The notes beneath the pieces were generated by a model that was given only the letters and a program-made list of their open reading frames with translations, searched no databases and was not told the DNA's origin. From Clostridia bacterium (GTDB taxonomy: Bacteria > Bacillota > Clostridia > TANB77 > CAG-508): a stretch of 41,606 nt of DNA. Where the stretch lies: the NCBI GenBank assembly GCA_017404025.1, contig JAFRDD010000051.1, positions 1-41,606 of the forward strand, read 5' to 3'. The position numbers and the translations under genes are program-made. Of the stretch, positions 33,456-41,503 are shown in pieces. Every line of letters starts with the position of its first letter. Within the stretch, counting starts at the first letter, position 1.

Positions 33456-33467
33456 TATATATAAAAA
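33456..33467 (-). promoter_or_regulatory. Late-type promoter box
   Basis: TTTTTATATATA on the minus strand ends 16 bases before the ATG at 33439. Confidence 0.45.
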
Positions 33468-33470
33468 TAA

Positions 33471-33869
33471 TTAACACCCTCCACCATTAGATGAACCACA
33501 TCCACTATCATTTGACCAATTTGAAGAACCACATCCTCCACTATACATCCAACCTGATGTATTACCACAACCAGATTCTAATACATAACGAGGTTTTATT
33601 TTCTTCTTTTGTTTCTTTTGTTCTTCTAATTCTAAATTTTCTATTAATTCATCATATACTGATGATTGAACATTATTAGTTGAATATTTTTGTTCATACC
33701 ATAGCATAAGCATAGTTGCTAATACACTATTAGTTTTCTTTGCATCTTCAAGTATCTCTAAAAATGTTGGATTAGCATATTGCTTGTTAAGTTCATCAAT
33801 AAGTTGATTATTTTGTTTAAGACGAGCAATTGTATTGCCAATATTTTTTGTTATTGATGTAAGATCCAT
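33471..33869 (-). CDS. Cys/Gly/Ser-tailed protein, 132 aa
   Basis: The N-terminus (LTSITKNIGNTIARLKQNNQ) aligns with that of the 126-residue neighbour, so they are paralogues with different middles. Residues 20-95 are helical and charged. The last about 33 residues are almost only Gly, Ser, Asn and Cys, with Cys in SGCG, GGCG, SGCG and a final GGGC. Such a leader-plus-Cys-rich-tail layout recalls precursors of ribosomally made, modified peptides, and a radical SAM gene lies two genes upstream. It could instead be a disulfide-linked virion or envelope protein. Its ATG shares one base with the preceding stop. Confidence 0.68.
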   Translation of the reverse strand: MDLTSITKNIGNTIARLKQNNQLIDELNKQYANPTFLEILEDAKKTNSVLATMLMLWYEQKYSTNNVQSSVYDELIENLELEEQKKQKKKIKPRYVLESGCGNTSGWMYSGGCGSSNWSNDSGCGSSNGGGC

Positions 33870-34180
33870 TATTCCTCTAGTTTATATTTTTGCTCAAACT
33901 TTGTAATTGATTCTTTATGTTTATTATATAATTCATCACAAACATAATGACTTAATTGCAATGCATATAATGGAATATCAAAATTATTATTTTCTACATC
34001 CTCTTTATATTCTTTAATATAATCTGTATGTTCTTTATTTACAAACCAATCAAGGAAGGTTTTATGCCATTTTTGATAAGAAACTGGGAGATACTCACCA
34101 GTATAGCATGTAGTCCATTCATATAAATAAAATTCAACTTCTGCCATTACTTCAGCAACTTTGTCAATATTTACATTCAT
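33869..34180 (-). CDS. Unknown protein, 103 aa
   Basis: Helical, acidic protein with several Tyr and Trp (EFYLYEWTTCYTGEY, WHKTFLDWF). No family recognised. It lies between the radical SAM gene and the Cys-tailed genes, with a TAATG overlap to the latter and a T4-type late box before it. A partner role for either neighbour is possible. Confidence 0.65.
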   Translation of the reverse strand: MNVNIDKVAEVMAEVEFYLYEWTTCYTGEYLPVSYQKWHKTFLDWFVNKEHTDYIKEYKEDVENNNFDIPLYALQLSHYVCDELYNKHKESITKFEQKYKLEE

Positions 34181-34191
34181 TTTTATTATAT

Positions 34192-34204
34192 GATATATTT
34201 ATAT
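34192..34204 (-). promoter_or_regulatory. Late-type promoter box (TATAAATATATC)
   Basis: Exact T4 late consensus TATAAATA on the minus strand, ending 15 bases before the ATG at 34180. It overlaps the last codons of the radical SAM gene. Confidence 0.5.
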
Positions 34205-35086
34205 CCAATAAGGAGCAATTTCACCGTTTTCATGAAGTACTGCAAAGAAATATTTTTTAGCAAACATCCATCTTGTACACATTTTTATAAAATCCCAAAT
34301 ATTTGCTTTCTGATGATTTGTTCTATAGAAACAACTTCTTTTGATATAAAGATGTCCATCAAAAGGTTTTCCATTATATACCCAATCATATGTATTTGTA
34401 TATTCTGTCTTACATCCCCAAGAAAATGGATTATTCATTTTGATTTTTAACATCTTTGGAATATCAATATATACATCATCAGCATCAAACATTTCACATA
34501 TCTTAATATTCTTAAAACCAAGCTGATTGAACAAACATACATTTCTTATAATATCATACTTTGTTTTAAAGTAAGGTTTAATGATGTTTATGCTACCTAT
34601 AATTTTTTCACTTCCACAATGTTTAATTATCTCTTTATAGAAATCATTTCTAAAAAAGATAGTTTTAGAATTTCTTATTCTGTCACTTATTACTTCTGAA
34701 TAATGCTGAAGAGATATTTGAATTGAATCACATTTATCAAGTATATTAAAAAATTGTTCTTTCTTATCATAGCAAATATTAGGAACACTTGTAAATATTA
34801 AAATATTTAAAGAAGTATTTTCTTTAATCCAATTTACAAGAGTTTCTAATTCATCAATGAACACAAATGGTTCACCTCCAGATATAGAAATATTTTTTAC
34901 TTTATCTTTATAAATATTAAGAGTTTTTATTATGGCATCTATATCTGGTTTCTTTGTATTTACGCCAACATTCGTTTTATCAATACAAAATGAACATTTA
35001 TTTGGACACGCTTTAGTGAAATGAATTAAAATTTCATTTCCATTTGGATTATGATCACATGTATTTACTCCGTATCTTATCTTCAT
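34199..35086 (-). CDS. Radical SAM enzyme of unknown substrate
   Basis: 295 residues. The [4Fe-4S] motif is CPNKCSFC (C27, C31, C34) and the SAM-binding SGGEP is at 69-73, the standard order of the radical SAM barrel. Further Cys residues near the C-terminus (WGC, RSC, MC) might ligate a second cluster, but no clear SPASM pattern is seen. It does not look like QueE or NrdG, the usual phage radical SAM proteins. Downstream genes encode two Cys-tailed paralogues that could be its substrates. The enzyme would act in the cytoplasm. Activity class is secure; substrate is unknown. Confidence 0.88.
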   Translation of the reverse strand: MKIRYGVNTCDHNPNGNEILIHFTKACPNKCSFCIDKTNVGVNTKKPDIDAIIKTLNIYKDKVKNISISGGEPFVFIDELETLVNWIKENTSLNILIFTSVPNICYDKKEQFFNILDKCDSIQISLQHYSEVISDRIRNSKTIFFRNDFYKEIIKHCGSEKIIGSINIIKPYFKTKYDIIRNVCLFNQLGFKNIKICEMFDADDVYIDIPKMLKIKMNNPFSWGCKTEYTNTYDWVYNGKPFDGHLYIKRSCFYRTNHQKANIWDFIKMCTRWMFAKKYFFAVLHENGEIAPYWI

Positions 35087-35088
35087 AT

Positions 35089-35517
35089 TTATTTAAATAA
35101 ATGAAAATCAACATATTGTCCATAATACCATCTCAAAAATTTATATTCTTTATTACCCCAATATTTTGTACCTTCTGGAGTATTCATCCAACAGAATGCA
35201 TTTGAAATAGTATTCTTATCATATTTACCAGATATCCTTTCATCAACTTCTTTTATTAATTCATCAAAGTCAATTTTATCTCTATCTATTTCATCTTCAT
35301 CTTTTACTAATCCATACTTTTCAGCAAGTATTTCATCTAATATTCTATTTCTAAATCTTTTAAACCAAATTCTCCTTTTTAACCATAATTCTATTTCAAT
35401 TGGATCTCTACCATTTTCAGAAAAATATGCCATATTGTTTTTCTGAATCATATAAAGAACAGGAGGAATTATTAAAAGTATAAAAAGTAAAATTGTTAGA
35501 AATTTTGTTGAAAGCAT
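35089..35517 (-). CDS. Membrane-anchored unknown protein, 142 aa
   Basis: One N-terminal transmembrane helix (FLTILLFILLIIPPVLYMI) followed by a charged domain with an Arg/Trp-rich patch (WLKRRIWFKRFRNR), an acidic helix and an aromatic C-terminus (WMNTPEGTKYWGN). It could sit at the inner membrane with its body in either compartment. Two bases separate it from the radical SAM gene. No family recognised. Confidence 0.68.
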   Translation of the reverse strand: MLSTKFLTILLFILLIIPPVLYMIQKNNMAYFSENGRDPIEIELWLKRRIWFKRFRNRILDEILAEKYGLVKDEDEIDRDKIDFDELIKEVDERISGKYDKNTISNAFCWMNTPEGTKYWGNKEYKFLRWYYGQYVDFHLFK

Positions 35518-35518
35518 A

Positions 35519-35800
35519 TTACTTATCTATATATTGTTCTAAAATCATTTGTTCCCATTTATTTACAAAAATTTTAAGTACATCCTCAGGAAAATCATTA
35601 AGATTATCTTTCATTATTTCTCCTTCAATATACTCATATTTCTTATCTTCATTTTGTTTGCATGGTTTTGCTGTACAAAAATATCCATCAGCTTCTTTAG
35701 AAAATGTTATTTCTAAAAGTTGATTTTCTTCAGGAAGATTAATTATAAATGAAATTCCATCTGACTTATTAATGTAATTAATTAATTTTTCTTTATACAT
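35519..35800 (-). CDS. Unknown protein, 93 aa
   Basis: I choose the ATG giving MYKEKLINYINKSDG, one base after the pnuC stop; a start 27 bases earlier would overlap pnuC. Beta-strand segments (SFIINLP, LLEITFSKEADGYFC) and an acidic helical C-terminus. Function unknown. Confidence 0.65.
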   Translation of the reverse strand: MYKEKLINYINKSDGISFIINLPEENQLLEITFSKEADGYFCTAKPCKQNEDKKYEYIEGEIMKDNLNDFPEDVLKIFVNKWEQMILEQYIDK

Positions 35801-35801
35801 A

Positions 35802-36428
35802 TTATTTACTCCATTTAATAAACCCATATATACAATTCATAATCCAGAATATATATTGAGCTATCATAAATATATTTCCAATACTTATCCAAAGAATAAG
35901 AGTAGCAATATCAACAACTAACCACATTATCCATTGTTCTCTATATCTAAACATCAGCATAAATTGTGCAATAAATGCTGGTACTGTTGAAACAGAATCC
36001 AAAAATGGCTGAGGATCATTTGTTTTTAATAGTACTACATATAATAATATAGTACTTATAAAGAAAACAATACAACATAAGAATATTTGAAATGAAGTAA
36101 GTTTCCTTGCCTCAACTTCTTTATCATCTTTATTATAATGTTTAAGCCACATAAAAAGAGCTATAGTTGTTGTAACAACATAAAATATATTTTCAACTAA
36201 CTCTCCCCATAGATGCTGTTGAAAGATGATAACAATATATGTAAACATTTGAATGTAAGCAAAGAAATAGAATGACATTTTTCTTTGCGAACATAGGACA
36301 ACATTTATACACCCACTAAGTCCACAGATAAATGAAAGTAGACCATCTTTAGTGAACATATAGCAAACTATTTGAATCAATATACCAAATAGCATGAATA
36401 TCCAATCAAATGTTTTTAGTTTACTCAT
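35802..36428 (-). CDS. pnuC: PnuC nicotinamide riboside transporter
   Basis: 208 residues with about seven hydrophobic helices. The segments AYIQMFTYIVIIFQ, VTTTIALFMWLKH and the late EQWIMWLVVDIATLILWIS match the PnuC pattern, including the Trp-x-x-Trp helix and the cytoplasmic positive stretch between helices. PnuC lets nicotinamide riboside cross the inner membrane by facilitated diffusion, trapped by phosphorylation through an enzyme such as the NadR-like protein three-to-four genes upstream. Thiamine-type relatives (PnuT) are hard to exclude by eye, but the nearby NadR supports riboside. KVP40 and some other large phages also carry pnuC with NAD-salvage genes. Confidence 0.88.
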   Translation of the reverse strand: MSKLKTFDWIFMLFGILIQIVCYMFTKDGLLSFICGLSGCINVVLCSQRKMSFYFFAYIQMFTYIVIIFQQHLWGELVENIFYVVTTTIALFMWLKHYNKDDKEVEARKLTSFQIFLCCIVFFISTILLYVVLLKTNDPQPFLDSVSTVPAFIAQFMLMFRYREQWIMWLVVDIATLILWISIGNIFMIAQYIFWIMNCIYGFIKWSK

Positions 36429-36633
36429 AAATTATTTCAGTATTTATTGTATAAAGTTTTTCTGTATCGTATGTTTGTTTTATTCCTACTATAAAATCTT
36501 CTTTATCATCAAAAAATCTAACTTCATGGACACTAAGTCCATTTTTATATGATAAATCTGAAGTAGTAATAGAAATCTTATTATATTTAAACTTTTCTAA
36601 TATTTTAATTATATCATTATATGTTATTTCCAT
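36421..36633 (-). CDS. Unknown protein, 70 aa
   Basis: Small acidic alpha/beta protein: helix NDIIKILEKFK, then strands ending VHEVRFFDDKEDFIVGIKQ. It overlaps pnuC by 8 bases and the SLOG gene by 17, so it is translationally bound to both. No family recognised. Confidence 0.62.
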   Translation of the reverse strand: MEITYNDIIKILEKFKYNKISITTSDLSYKNGLSVHEVRFFDDKEDFIVGIKQTYDTEKLYTINTEIIYE

Positions 36634-37225
36634 ATCTTACAATTTTATAAGGTATTCCTTTTTCTTTACACAAATCAATAGTATGTTTAGTTCCTTTACT
36701 CTTTCCATCCCAGAAACAAATAGCTGCAGAAGCAATATCTACCATTTCTTTATTTCTCCTATATCCTGCACTTTTACCATACTTATCCCAGTCTGCTGGA
36801 TGAGAATCAATATTATATCCTCTTTCTTTACCATATTGTTCTCCTAAAGAATCAGCTCCTTTTGCAGCTCCTGAAATAATTACTATATCAACTCTGTTAT
36901 CAATATTAGAAAGATAATAGTCACACTTCTTCTTCAATAACTCGTAGTCATTAAAATCTCTACCGCCAGCAATTATGACTTTAAATTCAGGTGACCCAAT
37001 ATTTAATTCTTTAAGATACACTTTAGTAGTATGAGATTCAGTGAAACCTGGAAAAATCTTTCTGTCTATATCAATTAACTTAATAGACTTTAATACATTC
37101 TCAGCTTCTTCTTTATTTAGATATACTGTATCAGAATATAATCCATTTTCATAATTTCCACTTGTATTGCACCAGTCTTCATCATTAACTACATAAGCTG
37201 TGTACCATATTTGATATCCTTTCAT
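36617..37225 (-). CDS. SLOG-family (DUF2493/YspA-like) protein with N-terminal extension
   Basis: The C-terminal 120 residues carry the DUF2493 signature: FKVIIAGGRDFNDY (81-94), IISGAAKGADSLGEQYG (116-132), HPADWDKYGKSAGYRRN (142-158) and CFWDGKSKGTKHTI (170-183). This Rossmann-like SLOG group is predicted to bind nucleotide or ADP-ribose-type ligands. Residues 1-80 form an added domain starting KGYQIWYTAYVV that I cannot assign. Placed between pnuC and the NadR-like gene, it could sense or process a NAD-derived metabolite. Ligand unproven. Confidence 0.85.
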   Translation of the reverse strand: MKGYQIWYTAYVVNDEDWCNTSGNYENGLYSDTVYLNKEEAENVLKSIKLIDIDRKIFPGFTESHTTKVYLKELNIGSPEFKVIIAGGRDFNDYELLKKKCDYYLSNIDNRVDIVIISGAAKGADSLGEQYGKERGYNIDSHPADWDKYGKSAGYRRNKEMVDIASAAICFWDGKSKGTKHTIDLCKEKGIPYKIVRYGNNI

Positions 37226-37247
37226 AATTGTTAATAATTAAAATGGC

Positions 37248-37451
37248 TTATATTCCTATTGATTCATTATAAGGTACTTTATCTGCTTCCAATATATTAT
37301 TGCATTCTGGACAATTGACTGTCGGTGTATACATATTATTTTTAGAATTTAATTCTAAAGATACATCAACATGCTGATATATAAATTCACAATTACAATA
37401 TGGGCATACCTTTATATAAAACCTATTTCCATGTTTAAGCACATGTTTCAT
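37248..37451 (-). CDS. Small zinc-ribbon protein, 67 aa
   Basis: Two Cys pairs, CPYCNC and CPECN, about 30 residues apart make one zinc ribbon. The start is basic (KHVLKHGNRFYIK). Possibly binds nucleic acid or a protein partner. It sits 22 bases before the SLOG gene in the same orientation. Confidence 0.7.
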   Translation of the reverse strand: MKHVLKHGNRFYIKVCPYCNCEFIYQHVDVSLELNSKNNMYTPTVNCPECNNILEADKVPYNESIGI

Positions 37452-37465
37452 ATCTCATATTAATT

Positions 37466-37633
37466 TTATACACTAACTTGTCTTACTTCATAAGTGATAT
37501 AAGGCCTTTGATTTTTAAAGTTTAATTCATTAGCTAATTTTTTAGCTGATAATTCATCATCAAATTGTTTGATAACTCTATCACCACCATCAGGGTATGT
37601 ATCAAAATATCGTTCTACATTGTACTTAGTCAT
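37466..37633 (-). CDS. Small protein, 55 aa
   Basis: Reads MTKYNVERYFDTYPDGG, then a helix with DDELSAKKLANELN and a strand ending YEVRQVSV. This strand-helix-strand layout recurs in small phage proteins. It lies between the NadR-like and zinc-ribbon genes in the same orientation with 14- and 27-base gaps. Function unknown. Confidence 0.58.
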   Translation of the reverse strand: MTKYNVERYFDTYPDGGDRVIKQFDDELSAKKLANELNFKNQRPYITYEVRQVSV

Positions 37634-37660
37634 AATTAATCTTTTATTAAATGTTTTATA

Positions 37661-38773
37661 TTATCCTTCAATCAAACTATTAATATAATTTTTTACTTCA
37701 TTAAAATTATCAAGAAAACTTCCATTCAAATAAGTCTTGCTTACTTCAGGATAGAATTCATTAACAAGTTTTTGGAGTTTATCAAAATTCTTTTCTCTTT
37801 CACTCATACTTGATTGTTTCATATATCTACATCCATCATCAACAAAGTTTTTGGATGGTGGAAAGATAAAGATATGATCCCACTTGTATTCATAATTATC
37901 ATTATATTCCTTTGCAGTTTCATATAAGCATCTGTAATCATCTTCAAACAAATAGATGTCAGGATCTTCTACATATGCCTTCGCATACATTAAAGTAACT
38001 GTATTATCAGTATCTGAAATGAATATTCCATTCTTTGACTTTCTTCTTTCAGTATCACAATACTCTAACTGTCCAGAAAGAAATGCATCAAAATCAGCAT
38101 ATGTCAAATCCTTATCAGTTATTTTATCAGCTGCCATATAATCCCTGCCATATTCAGGAGCATAAGGAATATCAAAATAATGTGCAATATCTCTTACAAG
38201 AGTAGATTTTCCTTCAGATGCTGTGCCAAGTATAAGAATATTCTTACAAAGAAAAGGTTTGAAAGGTGCAGTAATCTTATTCCAATATTTGATTGGATTC
38301 TTTCTAATTTGTGTACCGGAAACAGGATTTGTTTTATCAATAAGAATTACATTTGCTGGATAATCATTATTAGGAATGTAAATATTTTCAAGACTCTTTT
38401 TATAAAATGCTTCAGCTACATACCAAGTAATCTTGTAGTCTTCAGTATTGATATAAATTTCGTCTTTTAAAATCTGTTTCATAACTTCACTACTCCATAC
38501 TTCCCAGTTATGATTACTCATACTTTCATCAAGACCAAGTTCAGTATCATTAATCTTTCTTACTCTAATTTGCTCATCTTCTCTGAAGAAATCATAAATC
38601 AAAGTATATCTTTCATCAAGATTAAGATTAATTTCCCATCCACGAGGCTCATTATCATAACCACAGACAATAACATAACAGATGTCATTTTCTTTCTTTG
38701 CTCTCATAATGACATCCATATGTCCTTGATGAAGTGGACAATAACCGCCAAAACAAATACCAATACTTTTCAT
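37661..38773 (-). CDS. nadR: NadR-like NMN adenylyltransferase / ribosylnicotinamide kinase
   Basis: 370 residues with two enzyme domains. The N-terminal nucleotidyltransferase has GGYCPLHQGH (9-18, the G-x-x-x-P-x-H-x-G-H type site) and SGTQIR (152-157). The C-terminal kinase has a P-loop GTASEGKST (183-191) and EYGRDY (207-212), typical of the NadR kinase. The N-terminal repressor domain of enterobacterial NadR is missing, so this is a pure enzyme: nicotinamide riboside to NMN to NAD+. Together with PnuC it completes a two-step salvage route. It is the first clearly enzymatic gene of the block reaching down to pnuC. Confidence 0.93.
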   Translation of the reverse strand: MKSIGICFGGYCPLHQGHMDVIMRAKKENDICYVIVCGYDNEPRGWEINLNLDERYTLIYDFFREDEQIRVRKINDTELGLDESMSNHNWEVWSSEVMKQILKDEIYINTEDYKITWYVAEAFYKKSLENIYIPNNDYPANVILIDKTNPVSGTQIRKNPIKYWNKITAPFKPFLCKNILILGTASEGKSTLVRDIAHYFDIPYAPEYGRDYMAADKITDKDLTYADFDAFLSGQLEYCDTERRKSKNGIFISDTDNTVTLMYAKAYVEDPDIYLFEDDYRCLYETAKEYNDNYEYKWDHIFIFPPSKNFVDDGCRYMKQSSMSEREKNFDKLQKLVNEFYPEVSKTYLNGSFLDNFNEVKNYINSLIEG

Positions 38774-38799
38774 ATTAACTAATATAATAATTTCTAATT

Positions 38800-39015
38800 T
38801 TATTTTGAACTAATTAAATTATCATAATAAAGATTCCAAGTTAATCTATTTATTTCGTTTGCAATTTCTTTGGATACAACTACAAAATTTGCTGTAGCAT
38901 TTAAATGTCTTTTATCTACATCTTTTAATGATTCAGAAATATCGAATGTAATATCAGATAATTCAACAAAATCAGGTTCTATAACAAATTCACTATCTTT
39001 TTGTAATCGTAGCAT
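38800..39015 (-). CDS. Unknown protein, 71 aa
   Basis: Acidic start (EFVIEPDFVELSDITFD) followed by a mixed helix with NATANFVVVSKEIANEINRL. No family recognised. It follows the 136-residue gene by 2 bases and precedes nadR by about 26. Confidence 0.62.
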   Translation of the reverse strand: MLRLQKDSEFVIEPDFVELSDITFDISESLKDVDKRHLNATANFVVVSKEIANEINRLTWNLYYDNLISSK

Positions 39016-39017
39016 AA

Positions 39018-39428
39018 TTAATATAAATCTTCACTCATTAACATATTAAACTTATGTTCATCCTTTAATTGCTTATGTGTAGGATTTCCATTTTCATCAA
39101 CAGTATTTAATGGAATATCCATCCAAGATTTATCTAAAGCAGTATATTCATCAACTTGTCCTGCATTATAAGCAATTTCCATCCCTTTCCATCTGTCAAC
39201 AAATCTACCCTTACTTGTATAAAATCCTTGAGCTTCTTGGCTCATATCTAATGGGCAATCTTCTAATGTATAACCAAATCTTACATATATGTCATGATGA
39301 CGATATCCAATTTCAATATTATGTATATCATTAAAATCAGATGTTGAATATGATTGCTCTGCGTAAGGACGTGGGGATTTCCTTTTTACAGCAGCACATA
39401 GAATATACTCTTTAGAATTATCAATCAT
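39018..39428 (-). CDS. Unknown protein, 136 aa, coupled to the TonB receptor gene
   Basis: Soluble alpha/beta protein with a conserved-looking core: YILCAAVKRKSPRPYA, GYRHHDIYVRFGYTLED and GFYTSKGRFVDRWKGMEIAY. The His-His-Asp and Arg/Lys clusters might be a functional site, but I recognise no family beyond small phage proteins of similar look. Its ATG shares one base with the stop of the TonB-dependent receptor (TAATG), which places that receptor firmly inside the phage-type gene array. Confidence 0.7.
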   Translation of the reverse strand: MIDNSKEYILCAAVKRKSPRPYAEQSYSTSDFNDIHNIEIGYRHHDIYVRFGYTLEDCPLDMSQEAQGFYTSKGRFVDRWKGMEIAYNAGQVDEYTALDKSWMDIPLNTVDENGNPTHKQLKDEHKFNMLMSEDLY

Positions 39429-41482
39429 TAGAAATAAAATTTTAAATCAATAAAGAAATTAGTTCCAGCATCTCTAAACCAAAGTAAATCAGTTGCACCA
39501 ACAGCACAGTTATAATAATTTACTTTATTAAGAAGATTATTTACTCTTGCCCCAAATTCAATATTTCTCCATCTATAATTTCCGTAAAGATTGAAAGTAA
39601 GATGGTAAGGAATTTCCATTTCATTATTCTGGTCAAGATACATTTTAGAATGATAAAGATTGTTTACACCAATCTTCATATTATTATTCTTATAATATAA
39701 ATCATTATTAAGTGTATATGCAGGAGTAAGAATATGATATTTATTTACAAAGTTTTCAGAATTAACAATATTCTTGCTTGCACTACCATTAAGTGCATAA
39801 TGGAAACCACCAGCAAAATTCCAATCAACAGAAACTTCAATACCAGTACGATAAGAATTATTTGCAGTATCATGAAGTGGAAGCCCATTCAATCCATATT
39901 CTCCAGTTAAGATACGCTCATTCTTAAAATACATATAATATAGATTGACATTTGCTTCAATCTTATTTGTTGCAATAACATAACCACCTTCAACATCATA
40001 TGAACGTTCTGCTTTAGTTGTTGTTAATTCTCCTGGATAAAATTCATTTCCACCAAACATATCAGTTCTTGTAGGTTCACGAGAAACCTCGGCATATCTT
40101 ACATAGAACTTATTAGCATTGTCAAGATTATAATCTACATTGAATCCATAATTTATAAAATTCCATACTGTACCGGCGTCATTCTTATTATAAATGACAT
40201 CACTGTTAAGATGGTCAACATAATTGAAATCAACATACCTGTACTGTACATTAGCACCAAAGTTAAACTTATTTAATTTATAATTAGCTGACAAGAATAC
40301 ATTTCCATCATTCTTGTAACCAGTATTATCATAATATTCAGACGGATCAACATTCTTAAAATGAGAAGCAACTATGTCATTCATATAATGTTCCCTCTGA
40401 TACTTATAAATATTGGTACCAGCAGTAAGAGTAAGATTATTCAAATAAAACTTAGCAGCAGCATTTGCTCCATAAAGATAATGAGTAAGTCCATAGGAAT
40501 ATACAATATTTGTCTTATCCCAAGTAGGATCTTCAAACTTAATCATATAATTGTCCAAGTCCATATTGTACCAACCAGTCTGGTACTGAATATATGCAGA
40601 ACTTGTAAACAAAATATTGTCCTTCAACCAACCCTTATATTGAATCTTATTGATAGACTGAAACCATTCATCAATATCATCTGGAGAATCACCATTTGCT
40701 CGAGGATTAATTGTAAGTTCATTTAGAGTATTTCCAATCCATCCCTGGCCATTCCTATGTCTTCCATTCAAAGACATAAAATCAATACTATGTTTGTTAT
40801 TAAAGAAATACCCATATTTAACAGTAAAAGCTTGTGAATTATTAAAACTCCAATCTCTATATCCATCAGTCTGTTGCTGAGTAGCCTTTATATGAATTGC
40901 ATTTTTTCCAAAAAGACCAGAATTATATACAATACTTGTTTTATAAGTATTAAAACTACCTGCACCTACATAACCATAACTTTCAGTATCTTTAAGCAAA
41001 TCAATACTTTCAAGATTAATACTTCCACCACTTGAAGCAGTTCCATTGTTAGTACTTGAAGTTCCACGTTCAACCTTTACAGTATGAATACTTGAAAGAA
41101 GGTCAGGAGAATTAGCAAAATATGTTCCATAGTCTTCAGCTTCATTCCAAGGCATACCATCGAGAGTAACATTAATACGAGTCTGGTCAAGTCCACGAAT
41201 TCTAAAATAACCATAACCAAATTCAGTACCATTATCATTCATACTGAAAATACCTGGCATCTTTCTGAAAAGATGAGAAGGTTCCTGACCATAATTTTCA
41301 GATACAAGGTCAGCATGGTTCATCAATGAACCAATGTTGACAGTATTACGATAAAATGAAACAACAGATACAGAATCCAATACATCATACTTTACTGAAT
41401 TAGTATCTGCATAATTAAATGTTTGTCCTATAGCAGACAATGAAATAAAAAGTAAAACAATAAAACTAATAATTTTTTTCAT
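39428..41482 (-). CDS. TonB-dependent outer-membrane receptor
   Basis: 684 residues. N-terminal signal peptide MKKIISFIVLLFISLSAIGQ, a possible TonB box near DSVSVVSF (36-43), and a plug domain with HLFRKMPGIFSM, FRIRGLDQTRINVTLDGMPWNE and VERGTSSTNNGTASSGGSINLES. The remaining about 500 residues are alternating aromatic beta-strands of a 22-strand barrel, ending in Phe (DLKFYF) as needed for outer-membrane insertion. No SusC-type N-terminal domain. Such receptors import scarce large or charged nutrients using TonB energy. Position upstream of nadR and pnuC suggests a NAD precursor as substrate, which is inference. A receptor of this type in a phage is highly unusual. Confidence 0.93.
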   Translation of the reverse strand: MKKIISFIVLLFISLSAIGQTFNYADTNSVKYDVLDSVSVVSFYRNTVNIGSLMNHADLVSENYGQEPSHLFRKMPGIFSMNDNGTEFGYGYFRIRGLDQTRINVTLDGMPWNEAEDYGTYFANSPDLLSSIHTVKVERGTSSTNNGTASSGGSINLESIDLLKDTESYGYVGAGSFNTYKTSIVYNSGLFGKNAIHIKATQQQTDGYRDWSFNNSQAFTVKYGYFFNNKHSIDFMSLNGRHRNGQGWIGNTLNELTINPRANGDSPDDIDEWFQSINKIQYKGWLKDNILFTSSAYIQYQTGWYNMDLDNYMIKFEDPTWDKTNIVYSYGLTHYLYGANAAAKFYLNNLTLTAGTNIYKYQREHYMNDIVASHFKNVDPSEYYDNTGYKNDGNVFLSANYKLNKFNFGANVQYRYVDFNYVDHLNSDVIYNKNDAGTVWNFINYGFNVDYNLDNANKFYVRYAEVSREPTRTDMFGGNEFYPGELTTTKAERSYDVEGGYVIATNKIEANVNLYYMYFKNERILTGEYGLNGLPLHDTANNSYRTGIEVSVDWNFAGGFHYALNGSASKNIVNSENFVNKYHILTPAYTLNNDLYYKNNNMKIGVNNLYHSKMYLDQNNEMEIPYHLTFNLYGNYRWRNIEFGARVNNLLNKVNYYNCAVGATDLLWFRDAGTNFFIDLKFYF

Positions 41483-41503
41483 CTTTAATTATTTTAAGTT
41501 AAA

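Noticed and set aside
39428-41482. Host contamination as the source of the TonB receptor
   Set aside because: Its stop overlaps the start of a phage-type gene and composition is close to its neighbours; not fully excluded, so a read check is proposed.
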